A stretch of 64,000 nt of DNA from Flavobacterium saliperosum (GTDB lineage Bacteria > Bacteroidota > Bacteroidia > Flavobacteriales > Flavobacteriaceae). The notes below the pieces were generated by a model that saw only the letters and a program-made list of their open reading frames with translations, searched no databases and was not told the DNA's origin. Where the stretch lies: contig NZ_FMTY01000007.1 in assembly GCF_900100625.1 (NCBI RefSeq), positions 21,698 to 85,697 of the forward strand. Reading direction: 5' to 3'. This document shows positions 16,787 through 25,349 of this stretch, piece by piece. A program made the position numbers and the translations under genes. Numbering within the stretch: the stretch's first letter is position 1; every line of letters starts with the position of its first letter.

Positions 16787-18334
16787 ATGAAAGCTGTTTT
16801 AAAAGTTTACGTTTGTTTCTTCACACTACTTGCTGTTTATGGGCAAGCCCCACAGATTTCCTATACAACACCCAATACCTTTTCTGTTAACGAACCAATT
16901 GTCCCTCTTGTTCCCTCGAATACCGGTGGAGGGGTTTCCAATCAACCTGTGGTTTCCACATTTGCGGGCTCCGGAGTGATGGGTTCCGCTGATGCCCTCG
17001 GAATAGCCGCCGGGTTTAATTATCCGACAGTGGTAACGACGGATAATTTTGGCAACCTTATTGTAGTGGATCGCAGTAATCATAAAATTCGAAAAATCTC
17101 TGCTGACGGTGCCGTGACTACCCTCTCGGGAACCGGAGCAATCGGTACGCTAGACGGACCAGCTCTCAGTGCGACTTTCCGTTATCCCGATGGTGCCGTG
17201 GTGGATTCCCAAGGAAATATTTTGATTTCGGATCAGAGCAATCATAAAATCCGGAAATTAGATACTAATGGTATTGTCTCCACCTTTGCGGGTTCCGGAG
17301 TGGCCGGATTTACAGACGGAACGGGAGCGACAGCGAAATTTTATTATCCTGCCGGAATGGCAATAGATGCTAACGATAATTTATATGTGGCGGATTACAG
17401 CAACCATCGCATCCGAAAAGTTACGCCCGGTGGCTTGGTGACTACCTATGCGGGACTTGCGATAGCCGGAGCCACGGACGGAAATACCAGCGTTGCTAAA
17501 TTTAACGGGCCCACCGGTGTGGCTGTTGATGCTTCGGGAAATGTTTTTGTAGCCGATTACAACAATCATAAAATCCGAAAAATCTCTACTTTAGGTGAAG
17601 TGTCGACGGTGGCCGGAACCGGAATCGCCGGTGCGGCAGACGGTGCATCAGTAACAGCTACTTTTAACCATCCGGCAATAGTGGCGGTAGACACAAACAA
17701 CAACCTTTTCATTACCGATGAAGGAAATCATAAAATTAGAAAGATAAGTTCGCTTAATGAAGTAACCACTTTTGCTGGAACTGGGACTTCGGGAGCCAAT
17801 GATGCGGCGGCTTCATCAGCCACATTCAATAGTCCAACCGGAGTTTGCGTTGATAATGCAGGAACGGTTTATATTGCCGATTACGGGAATCACAAAATCC
17901 GAAAAATCAGCCGCTACGGCTATGGTATTTCGCCTGATTTACCTGCCGGATTGACCTTGAATTCCGTTACCGGTGAAATTTCGGGAACACCAGCGCAGGT
18001 TTCCGCAATGACCGATTATACGGTTACCGCTACCAATGAGTTTGGGAGTAATTCCTTTGTGATAAGCATTGAAGTAGGAACATTGGGTGCTGAATCCTTC
18101 GGATTCAATGCTTTAAGAATATATCCCAATCCGGTTTCCGACACTTTATATGTCACCGGTGTGACCGAGATCAGTTCCATTACGGTTTTTAATCCGTTAG
18201 GACAGCAAGTTAAAGAATTTGGTTCCGATGCCGTAAGTCATCCCATCGATTTTCGTTCCTTTTCAAAGGGAATCTATCGGCTGAAAATCGCAACGGCTTT
18301 CGGAACAAAAGAAATTCGGATTAGCAAACAATAA
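16787..18334 (+). CDS. secreted NHL-repeat protein with T9SS sorting domain
   Basis: 515 residues. A signal peptide (about 1-20) is followed by half of an Ig-like (He_PIG type) domain (about 22-48, ISYTTPNTFSVNEPIVPLVP), then six NHL repeats of about 56 residues (about 55-385; each has a G.A.F..P.GV..D..GN..V.D..NHKIRKI pattern). The second Ig half follows (about 390-435, PDLPAGLTLNSVTGEISGTP). The end (about 440-515) is a type IX secretion sorting domain: RIYPNPVSDTLYV, then NPLGQQVKEF and KGIYRLKI. The protein is therefore expected on the cell surface or outside. NHL propellers bind protein or glycan; the ligand is unknown. The propeller appears inserted inside the Ig-like domain. Confidence 0.9.
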   Translation: MKAVLKVYVCFFTLLAVYGQAPQISYTTPNTFSVNEPIVPLVPSNTGGGVSNQPVVSTFAGSGVMGSADALGIAAGFNYPTVVTTDNFGNLIVVDRSNHKIRKISADGAVTTLSGTGAIGTLDGPALSATFRYPDGAVVDSQGNILISDQSNHKIRKLDTNGIVSTFAGSGVAGFTDGTGATAKFYYPAGMAIDANDNLYVADYSNHRIRKVTPGGLVTTYAGLAIAGATDGNTSVAKFNGPTGVAVDASGNVFVADYNNHKIRKISTLGEVSTVAGTGIAGAADGASVTATFNHPAIVAVDTNNNLFITDEGNHKIRKISSLNEVTTFAGTGTSGANDAAASSATFNSPTGVCVDNAGTVYIADYGNHKIRKISRYGYGISPDLPAGLTLNSVTGEISGTPAQVSAMTDYTVTATNEFGSNSFVISIEVGTLGAESFGFNALRIYPNPVSDTLYVTGVTEISSITVFNPLGQQVKEFGSDAVSHPIDFRSFSKGIYRLKIATAFGTKEIRISKQ

Positions 18335-18360
18335 AAAACGCTCCAAACGGAGCGTTTTTT
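18333..18360. terminator. bidirectional terminator
   Basis: AAAAAACGCTCC and GGAGCGTTTTTT around an AAAC loop; serves the NHL gene and the convergent alcohol dehydrogenase gene. Confidence 0.85.
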
Positions 18361-18364
18361 AGTA

Positions 18365-19531
18365 TTAATAGCTCATTTCCACAATGGCTCTTACTTTTTC
18401 GGGAGTTATGTTCTGTTTTTCACCAAGCGCTTTCCAGCCTCTTTCTTCGAAACGGTTTACGATAAAATCCGCAGTGGGCTGATACTCGGCCGTGTTTTCG
18501 GAAAGTTTGGTCAGCATGCCCATCTTATGGAAGAAGTCCACGGTTTTTTCAATCGCTTTTTCGGCTTTTTCTTCTATCGAAGTGCCCTGAATTCCGAAAA
18601 CGCGTTCGCCGTATTGGGCCAGTTTGTCTTTTTTGGTGTCGAACATCACACGGTACAGATTCGGACCAATAATCGCCAATGTTCTTGCGTGATCGATCTC
18701 ATACAAAGCGGTTAACTCGTGTCCGATCATGTGCGTCGCCCAGTCGGTCGGAACGCCTTTATTCAGTAATCCGTTTAAGGCCATCGTAGCACACCACATG
18801 TAATTCGACGCCAGTTTGTAATCGGTCGGATTTTCAACCACATCGGGTCCGATTTCCACTAACGTCTGCAGGATGCTTTCGGCAATCCGGTCCTGAAGCA
18901 AAGCATCGTGCGGATAAGTCAGATACTGTTCCATCACGTGGGTAAACGCATCCACCACGCCGTTTTGGATTTGCTTTTTCGGAAGGGAAGCAATCACCGT
19001 TGGATCGCAAATGGAGAATTTCGGAAACAAGGCACTGCCGCCAAAAGAGAGTTTCTCCTGCGTTTCATTGATGGTGATAACCGCACCCGAATTCATTTCA
19101 CTTCCGGTTGCCGGTAAGGTTAAAACGGTTCCGAACGGAATCACCTGCGATGCCTCCTTAATCAACAAGCGTTTGTGCAGGATGTCCAACGGATTACCGT
19201 CAAATTTCACGGCGGCCGAGATGAATTTTACGCCGTCAATCACGCTTCCGCCCCCTACAGCCAAAACGAAACCGATGTTTTGTTCGCGAATGATGGCCAC
19301 CGCTTTCATCAGGGTTTCATAGCGCGGATTGGGTTCGATGCCACCGAATTCGACGATATCAAAGTTAGGAAGTGCTGCTTTTACCTGTTCGTAAACACCG
19401 TTTTTAAAGATGCTTCCGCCACCATAGGCCAATAGGATTTTGGTGTTTTTTGGCACCAGTTCCGATAGTTTTGCGATTTGTCCTTTCCCAAAAACATAAT
19501 TGGTAGGATTGTATAATTCGAAGTTTAACAT
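18365..19531 (-). CDS. iron-containing alcohol dehydrogenase (YqhD/BDH type)
   Basis: 388 residues, the length of E. coli YqhD. It reduces aldehydes to alcohols (or the reverse) with NAD(P)H. The glycine-rich coenzyme site GGGSVIDGVKF is at about 93-103, and the metal ligands fall at the same numbers as in YqhD: Asp194 and His198 (VVDAFTHVMEQY), His267 and His281 (ATHMIGHELTALYEIDHA). The early GGGSIF loop is also conserved. Single gene; a weak TACCTTTA element precedes it. Physiological substrate unknown; YqhD homologues act on toxic aldehydes and butanal. Confidence 0.93.
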   Translation of the reverse strand: MLNFELYNPTNYVFGKGQIAKLSELVPKNTKILLAYGGGSIFKNGVYEQVKAALPNFDIVEFGGIEPNPRYETLMKAVAIIREQNIGFVLAVGGGSVIDGVKFISAAVKFDGNPLDILHKRLLIKEASQVIPFGTVLTLPATGSEMNSGAVITINETQEKLSFGGSALFPKFSICDPTVIASLPKKQIQNGVVDAFTHVMEQYLTYPHDALLQDRIAESILQTLVEIGPDVVENPTDYKLASNYMWCATMALNGLLNKGVPTDWATHMIGHELTALYEIDHARTLAIIGPNLYRVMFDTKKDKLAQYGERVFGIQGTSIEEKAEKAIEKTVDFFHKMGMLTKLSENTAEYQPTADFIVNRFEERGWKALGEKQNITPEKVRAIVEMSY

Positions 19532-19604
19532 AGCTTATTTTTTAAAAATCTAAAGGTAATGAAGATTGCCGGAACGAGTTTTAAAACTATGTTAATTGAG
19601 TGGT

Positions 19605-20186
19605 TTACTTCTTATAAAACAAATTGTGCTCCACATACTCCCAAACCTTATGGGGCAACATCGGCTGAATGTTTTTTCCGTTTTTGATGCCTTCGCGGAT
19701 AAACGTCGACGACAATTCCAAAATCGGGGCGCTTACCCGATGGATTTTCGGATGGTTGACAAATTGGGCGTCAATTTCTCCGGAAGCGGCTCTCGGATAC
19801 ACATAAATATCGTGATTTTGCAAGATGATTTCGTAGTTTTTCCACTTGTGAAGCGAATTCAGGTTGTCTTCGCCCATAATCAGACAGAACTCGTGATTTG
19901 GAAATTTTTCCTGTAAATGCGCTAAGGTGTTAACGGTATAATTGGGTTGCGGCAACTTGAATTCAATATCTGAAGGTTTTATTTTCGGATAGTCTTCGGT
20001 AGCCAGATGGACCATGTGCAAACGGTGGTAATCGTCCAAAAGGGAACTTTTCTGTTTGTGCGGATTGTGCGGCGTGACCACCATCCAAACCTGATCCAAA
20101 CCGGAATGCTCCGCCATGTGGTTGGCGATAATCAGATGCCCAATGTGAATGGGGTTGAAGGTTCCGAAATAGAGTCCGATTTTCAT
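19605..20186 (-). CDS. nadD: nicotinate-nucleotide adenylyltransferase
   Basis: 193 residues. It joins NaMN and ATP to make deamido-NAD. The nucleotidyltransferase motif GTFNPIHIGHL is at about 8-18 (HIGH at 14-17) and the second motif STFIREGIKNG is near 160. Also seen is VTPHNPHK, typical of NadD. It follows gmk on the same strand with a 71-base gap holding a perfect 11-bp inverted repeat. The order yicC-gmk-nadD is common in Bacteroidota, so they are probably one transcription unit. Confidence 0.96.
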   Translation of the reverse strand: MKIGLYFGTFNPIHIGHLIIANHMAEHSGLDQVWMVVTPHNPHKQKSSLLDDYHRLHMVHLATEDYPKIKPSDIEFKLPQPNYTVNTLAHLQEKFPNHEFCLIMGEDNLNSLHKWKNYEIILQNHDIYVYPRAASGEIDAQFVNHPKIHRVSAPILELSSTFIREGIKNGKNIQPMLPHKVWEYVEHNLFYKK

Positions 20187-20192
20187 TTTTAT

Positions 20193-20250
20193 AAAGGGAT
20201 AAGTGAGAAGGGATGCGTGAGAAGTTGCTTTACTTTTTTCTTATCCCTTT
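20193..20250. repeat. inverted repeat in the gmk-nadD gap
   Basis: AAAGGGATAAG (20193-20203) is perfectly complementary to CTTATCCCTTT (20240-20250). No T-run flanks it in the minus direction, so it may be a processing or attenuation hairpin, or simply a repeat; a related AAAGGGATAAGGG occurs near 8324. Confidence 0.5.
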
Positions 20251-20257
20251 TCCCTTG

Positions 20258-20830
20258 TTACTTATTCACAAAACCTTTCACTAATTGATACGCTTCCTCT
20301 TTTGCGACATCCAAATCGTAGTTTTTGATGATGGTGTCGAATTGCGGTGCGGTGGCCAATTCCACATGGGCTTTGGCGATACGCATGTTGATTTTATCGT
20401 CGCTTTCGGTGGAACGTTCCTTTAAACGGCGTTTCAGTTCGTCCACACTGGGCGGTTTTACGAAAACGGCCAGGGTTTCTTCCGGGAATTTCGATTTGAT
20501 GCGCAATCCGCCGGCCACATCGATATCGAAAATTACGTTTTTATCTTTCGCCCAGATGCGTTCCACTTCGCTTTTCAGGGTCCCGTAGAAGTTATCGCGG
20601 TAGACTTCTTCCCATTCCACGAAGTCTTCATTTTTGATGTGTTTTTTGAATTCGTCAATCGACATGAAGTAGTAATCTTTTCCGTTTACTTCTTCTCCGC
20701 GCGGTTCACGGGTGGCTGCCGAGATGGAAAACTCCAGATTCAGATCTTCCAATCCCAATAAATGTCTTACTATGGTGGTTTTTCCCGATCCGGAAGGTGC
20801 CGAGAAGACGATTAATTTTCCTTTATTCAT
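20258..20830 (-). CDS. gmk: guanylate kinase
   Basis: 190 residues. It converts GMP to GDP with ATP. The P-loop APSGSGKT is at about 11-18, the GMP-binding stretch SAATREPRGEEVNGKDYYFM at about 38-57, and the VEWEEVYRDNFYGT loop follows. Normal length. It lies 65 bases downstream of yicC; the gap holds a TTTAGC-rich repetitive segment but no promoter or terminator that I can see, so co-transcription is likely. Confidence 0.97.
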   Translation of the reverse strand: MNKGKLIVFSAPSGSGKTTIVRHLLGLEDLNLEFSISAATREPRGEEVNGKDYYFMSIDEFKKHIKNEDFVEWEEVYRDNFYGTLKSEVERIWAKDKNVIFDIDVAGGLRIKSKFPEETLAVFVKPPSVDELKRRLKERSTESDDKINMRIAKAHVELATAPQFDTIIKNYDLDVAKEEAYQLVKGFVNK

Positions 20831-20895
20831 TGTATTAGCTTTTAGCTTTCAGCGGTTAGCCTTTAGCTTTGTTGTGTTGTTTATAATGTTTCGGC

Positions 20896-21756
20896 TTATA
20901 AAACGTTTAAAACCTGTTCTTTGATTTTTTCCAGCTCGTCTTTCATCTGAACGACTAATTTCTGCATGCCGGCATGGTTGGATTTGGAACCCATGGTGTT
21001 GATTTCACGGCCCATTTCCTGCGTGATGAATCCTAATTTACGACCGTTGGCTTCGTTTCCGTTCAAGGTTTCAATGAAATAATCCAAATGATTGGTCAGA
21101 CGCACTTTCTCTTCCGTAATATCCAGTTTTTCCAGATAATAAATCAATTCCTGTTCAAAGCGGTTTTCGTCCACATTCACTTTCAATTCGTCAATGGCGG
21201 TTTGCAGTTTGTTTTTGATGTTCTGAACGCGCTCCGGATCCAATTCCAACGCCTGTTCCATATACGAACGGATGTTGGCAATGCGCAATTGGAATTCTTT
21301 TTCCAGTGACGCACCTTCATCAGCTCTGAAATTATTGATATTGGCAAGGGCTTCGTTAATAACGGACAGGATTTGTTTCCATTCGTTTTCGTCGATTTCG
21401 TCGCGTTCCGTTTTTAAGGCGTCGGGCATGCGAACGGCCATTTTCATCAGTTCCGTTTCATCGGCATCGGCTAAAATAGCGCGCATTTGCGACATATAGG
21501 CTTTTACAATCGGGGCGTTTACTTTCGTGGAAGTTTCCTCTCCGGTCACTTCGATATAGAGTGAAAAATCAACTTTTCCGCGCTCTAAACTTTGGGAAAT
21601 CTGATTGCGCAACCCCAATTCCATTTCGCGGTATACCGAAGGCATTCGGACATTCAGGTCCAATCCTTTGCTGTTTAATGATTTTACTTCCACTGTGATT
21701 TTTTTGGTGGCCAACTGCAATGTCGCCTTTCCAAATCCGGTCATCGATTGTATCAT
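20896..21756 (-). CDS. YicC family endoribonuclease-like protein
   Basis: 286 residues. It begins with the family signature MIQSMTGFGKATLQLATKK, then VEVKSLNSKGLDLNVRMPS, and ends with the C-terminal DUF1732 part (NTMGSKSNHAGMQKLVVQMK). YicC in E. coli is a small-RNA-degrading ribonuclease, so RNA turnover is the likely role. It is the first gene of the yicC-gmk-nadD group and has a perfect -7 element upstream. Confidence 0.93.
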   Translation of the reverse strand: MIQSMTGFGKATLQLATKKITVEVKSLNSKGLDLNVRMPSVYREMELGLRNQISQSLERGKVDFSLYIEVTGEETSTKVNAPIVKAYMSQMRAILADADETELMKMAVRMPDALKTERDEIDENEWKQILSVINEALANINNFRADEGASLEKEFQLRIANIRSYMEQALELDPERVQNIKNKLQTAIDELKVNVDENRFEQELIYYLEKLDITEEKVRLTNHLDYFIETLNGNEANGRKLGFITQEMGREINTMGSKSNHAGMQKLVVQMKDELEKIKEQVLNVL

Positions 21757-21774
21757 GTTTTTCTAAATAGACTT

Positions 21775-21782
21775 CAAAGATA
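21775..21782 (-). promoter_or_regulatory. TAnnTTTG -7 promoter element (TATCTTTG) for yicC
   Basis: Perfect minus-strand match 18 bases before the yicC ATG. Confidence 0.6.
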
Positions 21783-21807
21783 AATAAAACTGTTCAGTAT
21801 TCCGTAC

Positions 21808-22734
21808 TTAGTGTTGGCTTGGGTCGGTTCCTGTGAGCGATTCCTCAATCACTTCCGGTTTTTTATGGATTACCAGATAGACTCCGGCAAAAATCAACGC
21901 GGCCGAACCGATTTTTACCCAACTCAAATCGTCTTTCCCTAATCCGATAGCGAAAACCGTAGCAAAAAAAGGCTGCAGGTAGATGAAAACGGCCACCGTA
22001 GTGGGTTTCAGTTCCCGCATGGAAAGTAAATTCAGCAGATAGGTTAAGAAAGTGGAAAACACGACTACAAATCCAATTTTCAACAGAATACCCGTCGGAA
22101 CAGAGCTCCAGTCCACCGCCTGAAATTCACCCCAGCCAAACGGAAGCACCATCAGGAATCCGAACAGATAAATCCATTTCACAAACGAAAAAGCGTTGTA
22201 TTTGTCCATCAGTTTTTTAACGATAATCAGGTAAAACCCATAAGAAACGGCGTTGACAAACACCAGTAAATTCCCTAACGTGGCATTTGGGGCGTTGGTC
22301 ATTGATTTTCCGTATAAAATAAGGGTGACGGTTCCCGCCAATCCCAAAAGAATACCGAGTATTTTTCGGTTTTTCATCCGTTCTTTCATGATAATGGCCG
22401 ACAAGACCAGTACAATCATGGGGGTGGTAACCATCAAAACCGCTCCCATAATGGGGGAAGTGTAACTCAGCCCTTTAAAGAAAGTCAGCATATTGAAAGC
22501 CACACCGAAGAAAGCCGCCGCAAGAATACGCGGGAAATCTTTTCGCTCTATTTTCTCTGTTTTTATAAATAAGGCCGCCAACCAAAACAAAAGGGTGGAA
22601 CCTCCCACGCGGAGGAAAATGAATCCGAAAGCATCGATGTATTTCGGCATCACGTCTTTGGCTATGGTAAACGTAACGCCGTAAATCAGGGCTACGGTCC
22701 ATGCCGCCAGTAAGGCATAGGCTCTTTTTGACAT
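21808..22734 (-). CDS. EamA/DMT family transporter
   Basis: 308 residues with ten hydrophobic helices arranged as two EamA repeats, the drug/metabolite exporter layout. Typical pieces are GVTFTIAKDVMPKYIDAF at the start and LSMRELKPTTVAVFIYLQP in the second repeat. Substrate is unknown; relatives export amino acids or metabolites. The ATG overlaps the stop of the ArsC-like gene by one base, so the two are translated from one message. Confidence 0.9.
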   Translation of the reverse strand: MSKRAYALLAAWTVALIYGVTFTIAKDVMPKYIDAFGFIFLRVGGSTLLFWLAALFIKTEKIERKDFPRILAAAFFGVAFNMLTFFKGLSYTSPIMGAVLMVTTPMIVLVLSAIIMKERMKNRKILGILLGLAGTVTLILYGKSMTNAPNATLGNLLVFVNAVSYGFYLIIVKKLMDKYNAFSFVKWIYLFGFLMVLPFGWGEFQAVDWSSVPTGILLKIGFVVVFSTFLTYLLNLLSMRELKPTTVAVFIYLQPFFATVFAIGLGKDDLSWVKIGSAALIFAGVYLVIHKKPEVIEESLTGTDPSQH

Positions 22735-23084
22735 TAGCTCAACACTTTGGTTACTTCGATGATGTTTTTCTGGCTATTGCCGATGTAAATCTTTCCGTTA
22801 ATGATAAATACCGGACGACTCAGAAACGTGTAATGCTCCAGAAGGTATTTTTTGTAATCGGCTTCCGTAAGGTTTTTATTTTTCAGGTCCATGGATTTGT
22901 ACAACTGTGCTTTTTTGCTGAAAAGCGCCTCATAACTCCCGGAAAGCTGGTGCATTTCTTCCAATTGCTCCGGAGTAATGGGATCCTGTCGAATGTCCTG
23001 AAATACCAAACGGTTGGTGTTCGGTAAGGATTTGATGATTTTTCGGCAGGTATCGCAGGAAGCGAGGTAATATATTTTATCCAT
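22734..23084 (-). CDS. ArsC/Spx family thioredoxin-fold protein
   Basis: 116 residues. The fold family is shown by the N-terminal CxxC (YYLASCDTCRKIIKSL, Cys10 and Cys13) and the later SRPVFIINGKIYIG loop with the cis-Pro region. In ArsC/Spx families the CxxC or a single Cys is redox-active. The arsenate-specific arginines cannot be judged from the sequence alone, and no arsenic genes are nearby, so a general thiol-redox or glutaredoxin-like role is as likely. It leads a two-gene operon with the EamA transporter. Confidence 0.85.
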   Translation of the reverse strand: MDKIYYLASCDTCRKIIKSLPNTNRLVFQDIRQDPITPEQLEEMHQLSGSYEALFSKKAQLYKSMDLKNKNLTEADYKKYLLEHYTFLSRPVFIINGKIYIGNSQKNIIEVTKVLS

Positions 23085-23098
23085 GAGATTCTTTTTTG

Positions 23099-23106
23099 CA
23101 AAAATA
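23099..23106 (-). promoter_or_regulatory. TAnnTTTG -7 promoter element (TATTTTTG)
   Basis: Perfect minus-strand match 14 bases before the ATG of the ArsC-like gene. Confidence 0.55.
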
Positions 23107-23169
23107 GGCTTTTCGTTAAAATAGCTTTAATTTAAATGCCACTAAAGTAGTCAAGCGGATAATTCTCTT

Positions 23170-23177
23170 TATTTTTG
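23170..23177 (+). promoter_or_regulatory. TAnnTTTG -7 promoter element (TATTTTTG)
   Basis: Perfect match 17 bases before the thioesterase ATG at 23195; divergent from the promoter at 23099. Confidence 0.6.
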
Positions 23178-23194
23178 AATAAACTTTTGAACAG

Positions 23195-23632
23195 ATGAGC
23201 GTTTTTACCAAAGAAATTTCGATTCGCTGGTCTGATTTAGACCCGAATTTCCACATGCGTCACAGTGCCTATTATGATTTTGGAGCCCAGCATCGTATAG
23301 AGATTCTGGAGCAACAGGGATTGACCATGAGAATCATGCAGCAGCAGCATTTCGGACCCGTTTTGTTTCGCGAAGAATGCGTGTTCCGAAAAGAAATCCA
23401 TATGGGCGATACCATCACCATCAGTACCAAAATGGGAAAAATGAAGGACGATGCTTCACGTTGGACGATTGTGCACGAACTGAAAAACCAGTTGGGTCAA
23501 GTGTGTGCGGTACTTAGCGTAGACGGTGCGTGGATAGACACCAAATTGCGCAAACTGGCCAGTCCGACCCCTGAAATCGCAAAGGAAGTGATGCACGCAT
23601 TTCCAAAGACCGAAGATTTTATTTTACTTTAA
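23195..23632 (+). CDS. acyl-CoA thioesterase, hotdog fold
   Basis: 145 residues of the 4-hydroxybenzoyl-CoA thioesterase type. The signature IRWSDLDPNFHMRHSAYYDF (catalytic Asp region) is at about 10-29; the rest alternates strands and one long helix as expected for a hotdog. It hydrolyses acyl- or aryl-CoA esters; substrate unknown. Followed after 17 bases by the DinB-family gene, probably in the same transcript. Confidence 0.88.
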   Translation: MSVFTKEISIRWSDLDPNFHMRHSAYYDFGAQHRIEILEQQGLTMRIMQQQHFGPVLFREECVFRKEIHMGDTITISTKMGKMKDDASRWTIVHELKNQLGQVCAVLSVDGAWIDTKLRKLASPTPEIAKEVMHAFPKTEDFILL

Positions 23633-23649
23633 GCAACCAAACATACACT

Positions 23650-24105
23650 ATGCAATCTACATTTGATATTAACCTGTCCAGCAGAAATAGTTTGCTGAAG
23701 TTTCTTGAAAATTATTCGTTGGAGCAATTAAATACGGTGCCGGAAGGCTACAGTAACAATTTAATCTGGAACATTGGTCATATCGTGGTGGTGCAACAGA
23801 TGTTGGTGTACCATTTGTCGGGTTTGCCGATGCTGGTTGCTCCTGAAATGGTCGAGAAATACAAAAAAGGGACTAGACCTGAAGCTCCGGTTTCTCAACA
23901 AGAAGCGGAACAAATCAAAGGCTTGCTATACGCTACTCTGGAGCAGACCAAAGAAGATTTTTCAACAGGGATTTTTAAAGAGTATAATGCGTTTACCACC
24001 ATGTCCGGATTCCACATCCGAAATGCTCAGGAAGCCATGGAATTCAATAATTACCACGAAGGAGTGCATACAGGGGTCATGATGCGCATCAGTAAGTTTT
24101 TATAA
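23650..24105 (+). CDS. DinB family protein
   Basis: 151 residues, a four-helix bundle of the DinB/YfiT superfamily. Metal-binding histidines are suggested by WNIGHIVVVQQ near 44 and NNYHEGVHTG near 138 and 142. These proteins are putative metal-dependent thiol-transferases or stress proteins; the bacterial role is mostly unknown. Downstream of the thioesterase and 42 bases before the PLP enzyme gene. Confidence 0.88.
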   Translation: MQSTFDINLSSRNSLLKFLENYSLEQLNTVPEGYSNNLIWNIGHIVVVQQMLVYHLSGLPMLVAPEMVEKYKKGTRPEAPVSQQEAEQIKGLLYATLEQTKEDFSTGIFKEYNAFTTMSGFHIRNAQEAMEFNNYHEGVHTGVMMRISKFL

Positions 24106-24147
24106 TCCTGAAATAAGCCTTAATTTTACACTTTAAAAAACAGAACA

Positions 24148-25299
24148 ATGAAATTTAACACGAAAGTTATACATGGTGGACAACATCATGATCCAAGTAC
24201 AGGAGCGGTAATGCCGCCGGTTTATCAAACGTCTACGTTTGTACAGATCAGTCCCGGAAAACCGTTGAACCCGGATTACGAATACAGCCGTGCCGCGAAT
24301 CCGACCCGAACTGCGTTGGAAAACGCTTTGGCGAGTATCGAAAACGGAACGCGCGGTTTGGCTTTTTCATCGGGATTGGCCGCCACCGACTGCGTTTTAC
24401 GTGGATTAAAAGCGGGTGATGAAGTAATTGCCATGGACGATTTATACGGCGGAACGTACCGAATGTTTACCCGTATTTATAAAGAATCCGGCATTGTTTT
24501 CCATTTTGTGGATATGAATAATCTGGAGAAATTCAAATCGTTAATTAACGCCAACACGCGTTTGGTATGGGTAGAAACGCCAACCAACCCGTTGATGAAA
24601 TTGGCGGATATCGCCGCAATTGCGGAAATCACCAAAAAACATTCGAACATCTTATTTGCGGTAGACAATACGTTTGCCACCCCATATTTACAAAAACCGT
24701 TGGATTTGGGTGCCGACATCGTAATGCATTCGGCTACAAAATATTTGGGCGGCCATTCGGATGTAATTGCAGGCGCTTTAATTGTGAAAGATGCTGCATT
24801 GGGAGATCAATTGCATTTCCAGCAATTTGCTACCGGAGCTACTTTAGGACCGCAGGATTCTTTTTTGGTGCTACGAGGCATCAAAACGTTGCACCTGCGG
24901 GTACAAAGACATTGCGAAAACGGTGTGAAAGTAGCCGAATTTTTAATGAACCATCCTAAAGTGGAACGCGTTTATTATCCGGGACTGGCTTCGCATCCGT
25001 ACCATGAGATTGCCAAAAAACAAATGATTGGCGGTTTTGGAGGGATGGTAACCTTTACCTTTAAATCAGGAGCGAAACAAGATGCCATCAGCTTTTTGGA
25101 AAAACTACAAGTGTTTACTTTGGCGGAATCACTAGGCGGTGTGGAATCATTGGCGAATCATCCGGCCTTGATGACACACGCCTCGATACCGGAAGACAAG
25201 CGAAAGGAGATTGGCATCAGTGATGATTTGGTTCGTTTGAGCGTTGGCATAGAAGATGCTGATGATTTGATTGAAGATTTGAAACAAGCCTTAGCATAA
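24148..25299 (+). CDS. cystathionine gamma-synthase or gamma-lyase (PLP enzyme)
   Basis: 383 residues of the Cys/Met-metabolism PLP family (fold type I). The PLP lysine is Lys198 in HSATKYLGGHSDV; other marks are the start MKFNTKVIHGGQHHDPSTGA, SRAANPTRTALENALA and SLGGVESLANHPALMTHASI. This family includes synthase (methionine synthesis) and lyase (reverse transsulfuration), which cannot be separated by eye; bacterial relatives of this type are often annotated as gamma-synthase. A good terminator follows. Confidence 0.92.
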   Translation: MKFNTKVIHGGQHHDPSTGAVMPPVYQTSTFVQISPGKPLNPDYEYSRAANPTRTALENALASIENGTRGLAFSSGLAATDCVLRGLKAGDEVIAMDDLYGGTYRMFTRIYKESGIVFHFVDMNNLEKFKSLINANTRLVWVETPTNPLMKLADIAAIAEITKKHSNILFAVDNTFATPYLQKPLDLGADIVMHSATKYLGGHSDVIAGALIVKDAALGDQLHFQQFATGATLGPQDSFLVLRGIKTLHLRVQRHCENGVKVAEFLMNHPKVERVYYPGLASHPYHEIAKKQMIGGFGGMVTFTFKSGAKQDAISFLEKLQVFTLAESLGGVESLANHPALMTHASIPEDKRKEIGISDDLVRLSVGIEDADDLIEDLKQALA

Positions 25300-25335
25300 A
25301 AAGAAAAACCCGAGCATTGCTCGGGCTTTTCTTTT
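25300..25335. terminator. terminator between PLP enzyme and outer-membrane protein genes
   Basis: AAGAAAAACCCGAGC pairs with GCTCGGGCTTTTCTT; runs on both sides make it bidirectional for the convergent genes. Confidence 0.85.
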
Positions 25336-25349
25336 ATATTTTAAAACTA

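Noticed and set aside
16980..17920. Regularly spaced DNA repeats resembling an array
   Set aside because: They are in one reading frame and code for NHL repeats; spacing is about 168 bases and the units diverge at third positions, unlike CRISPR.
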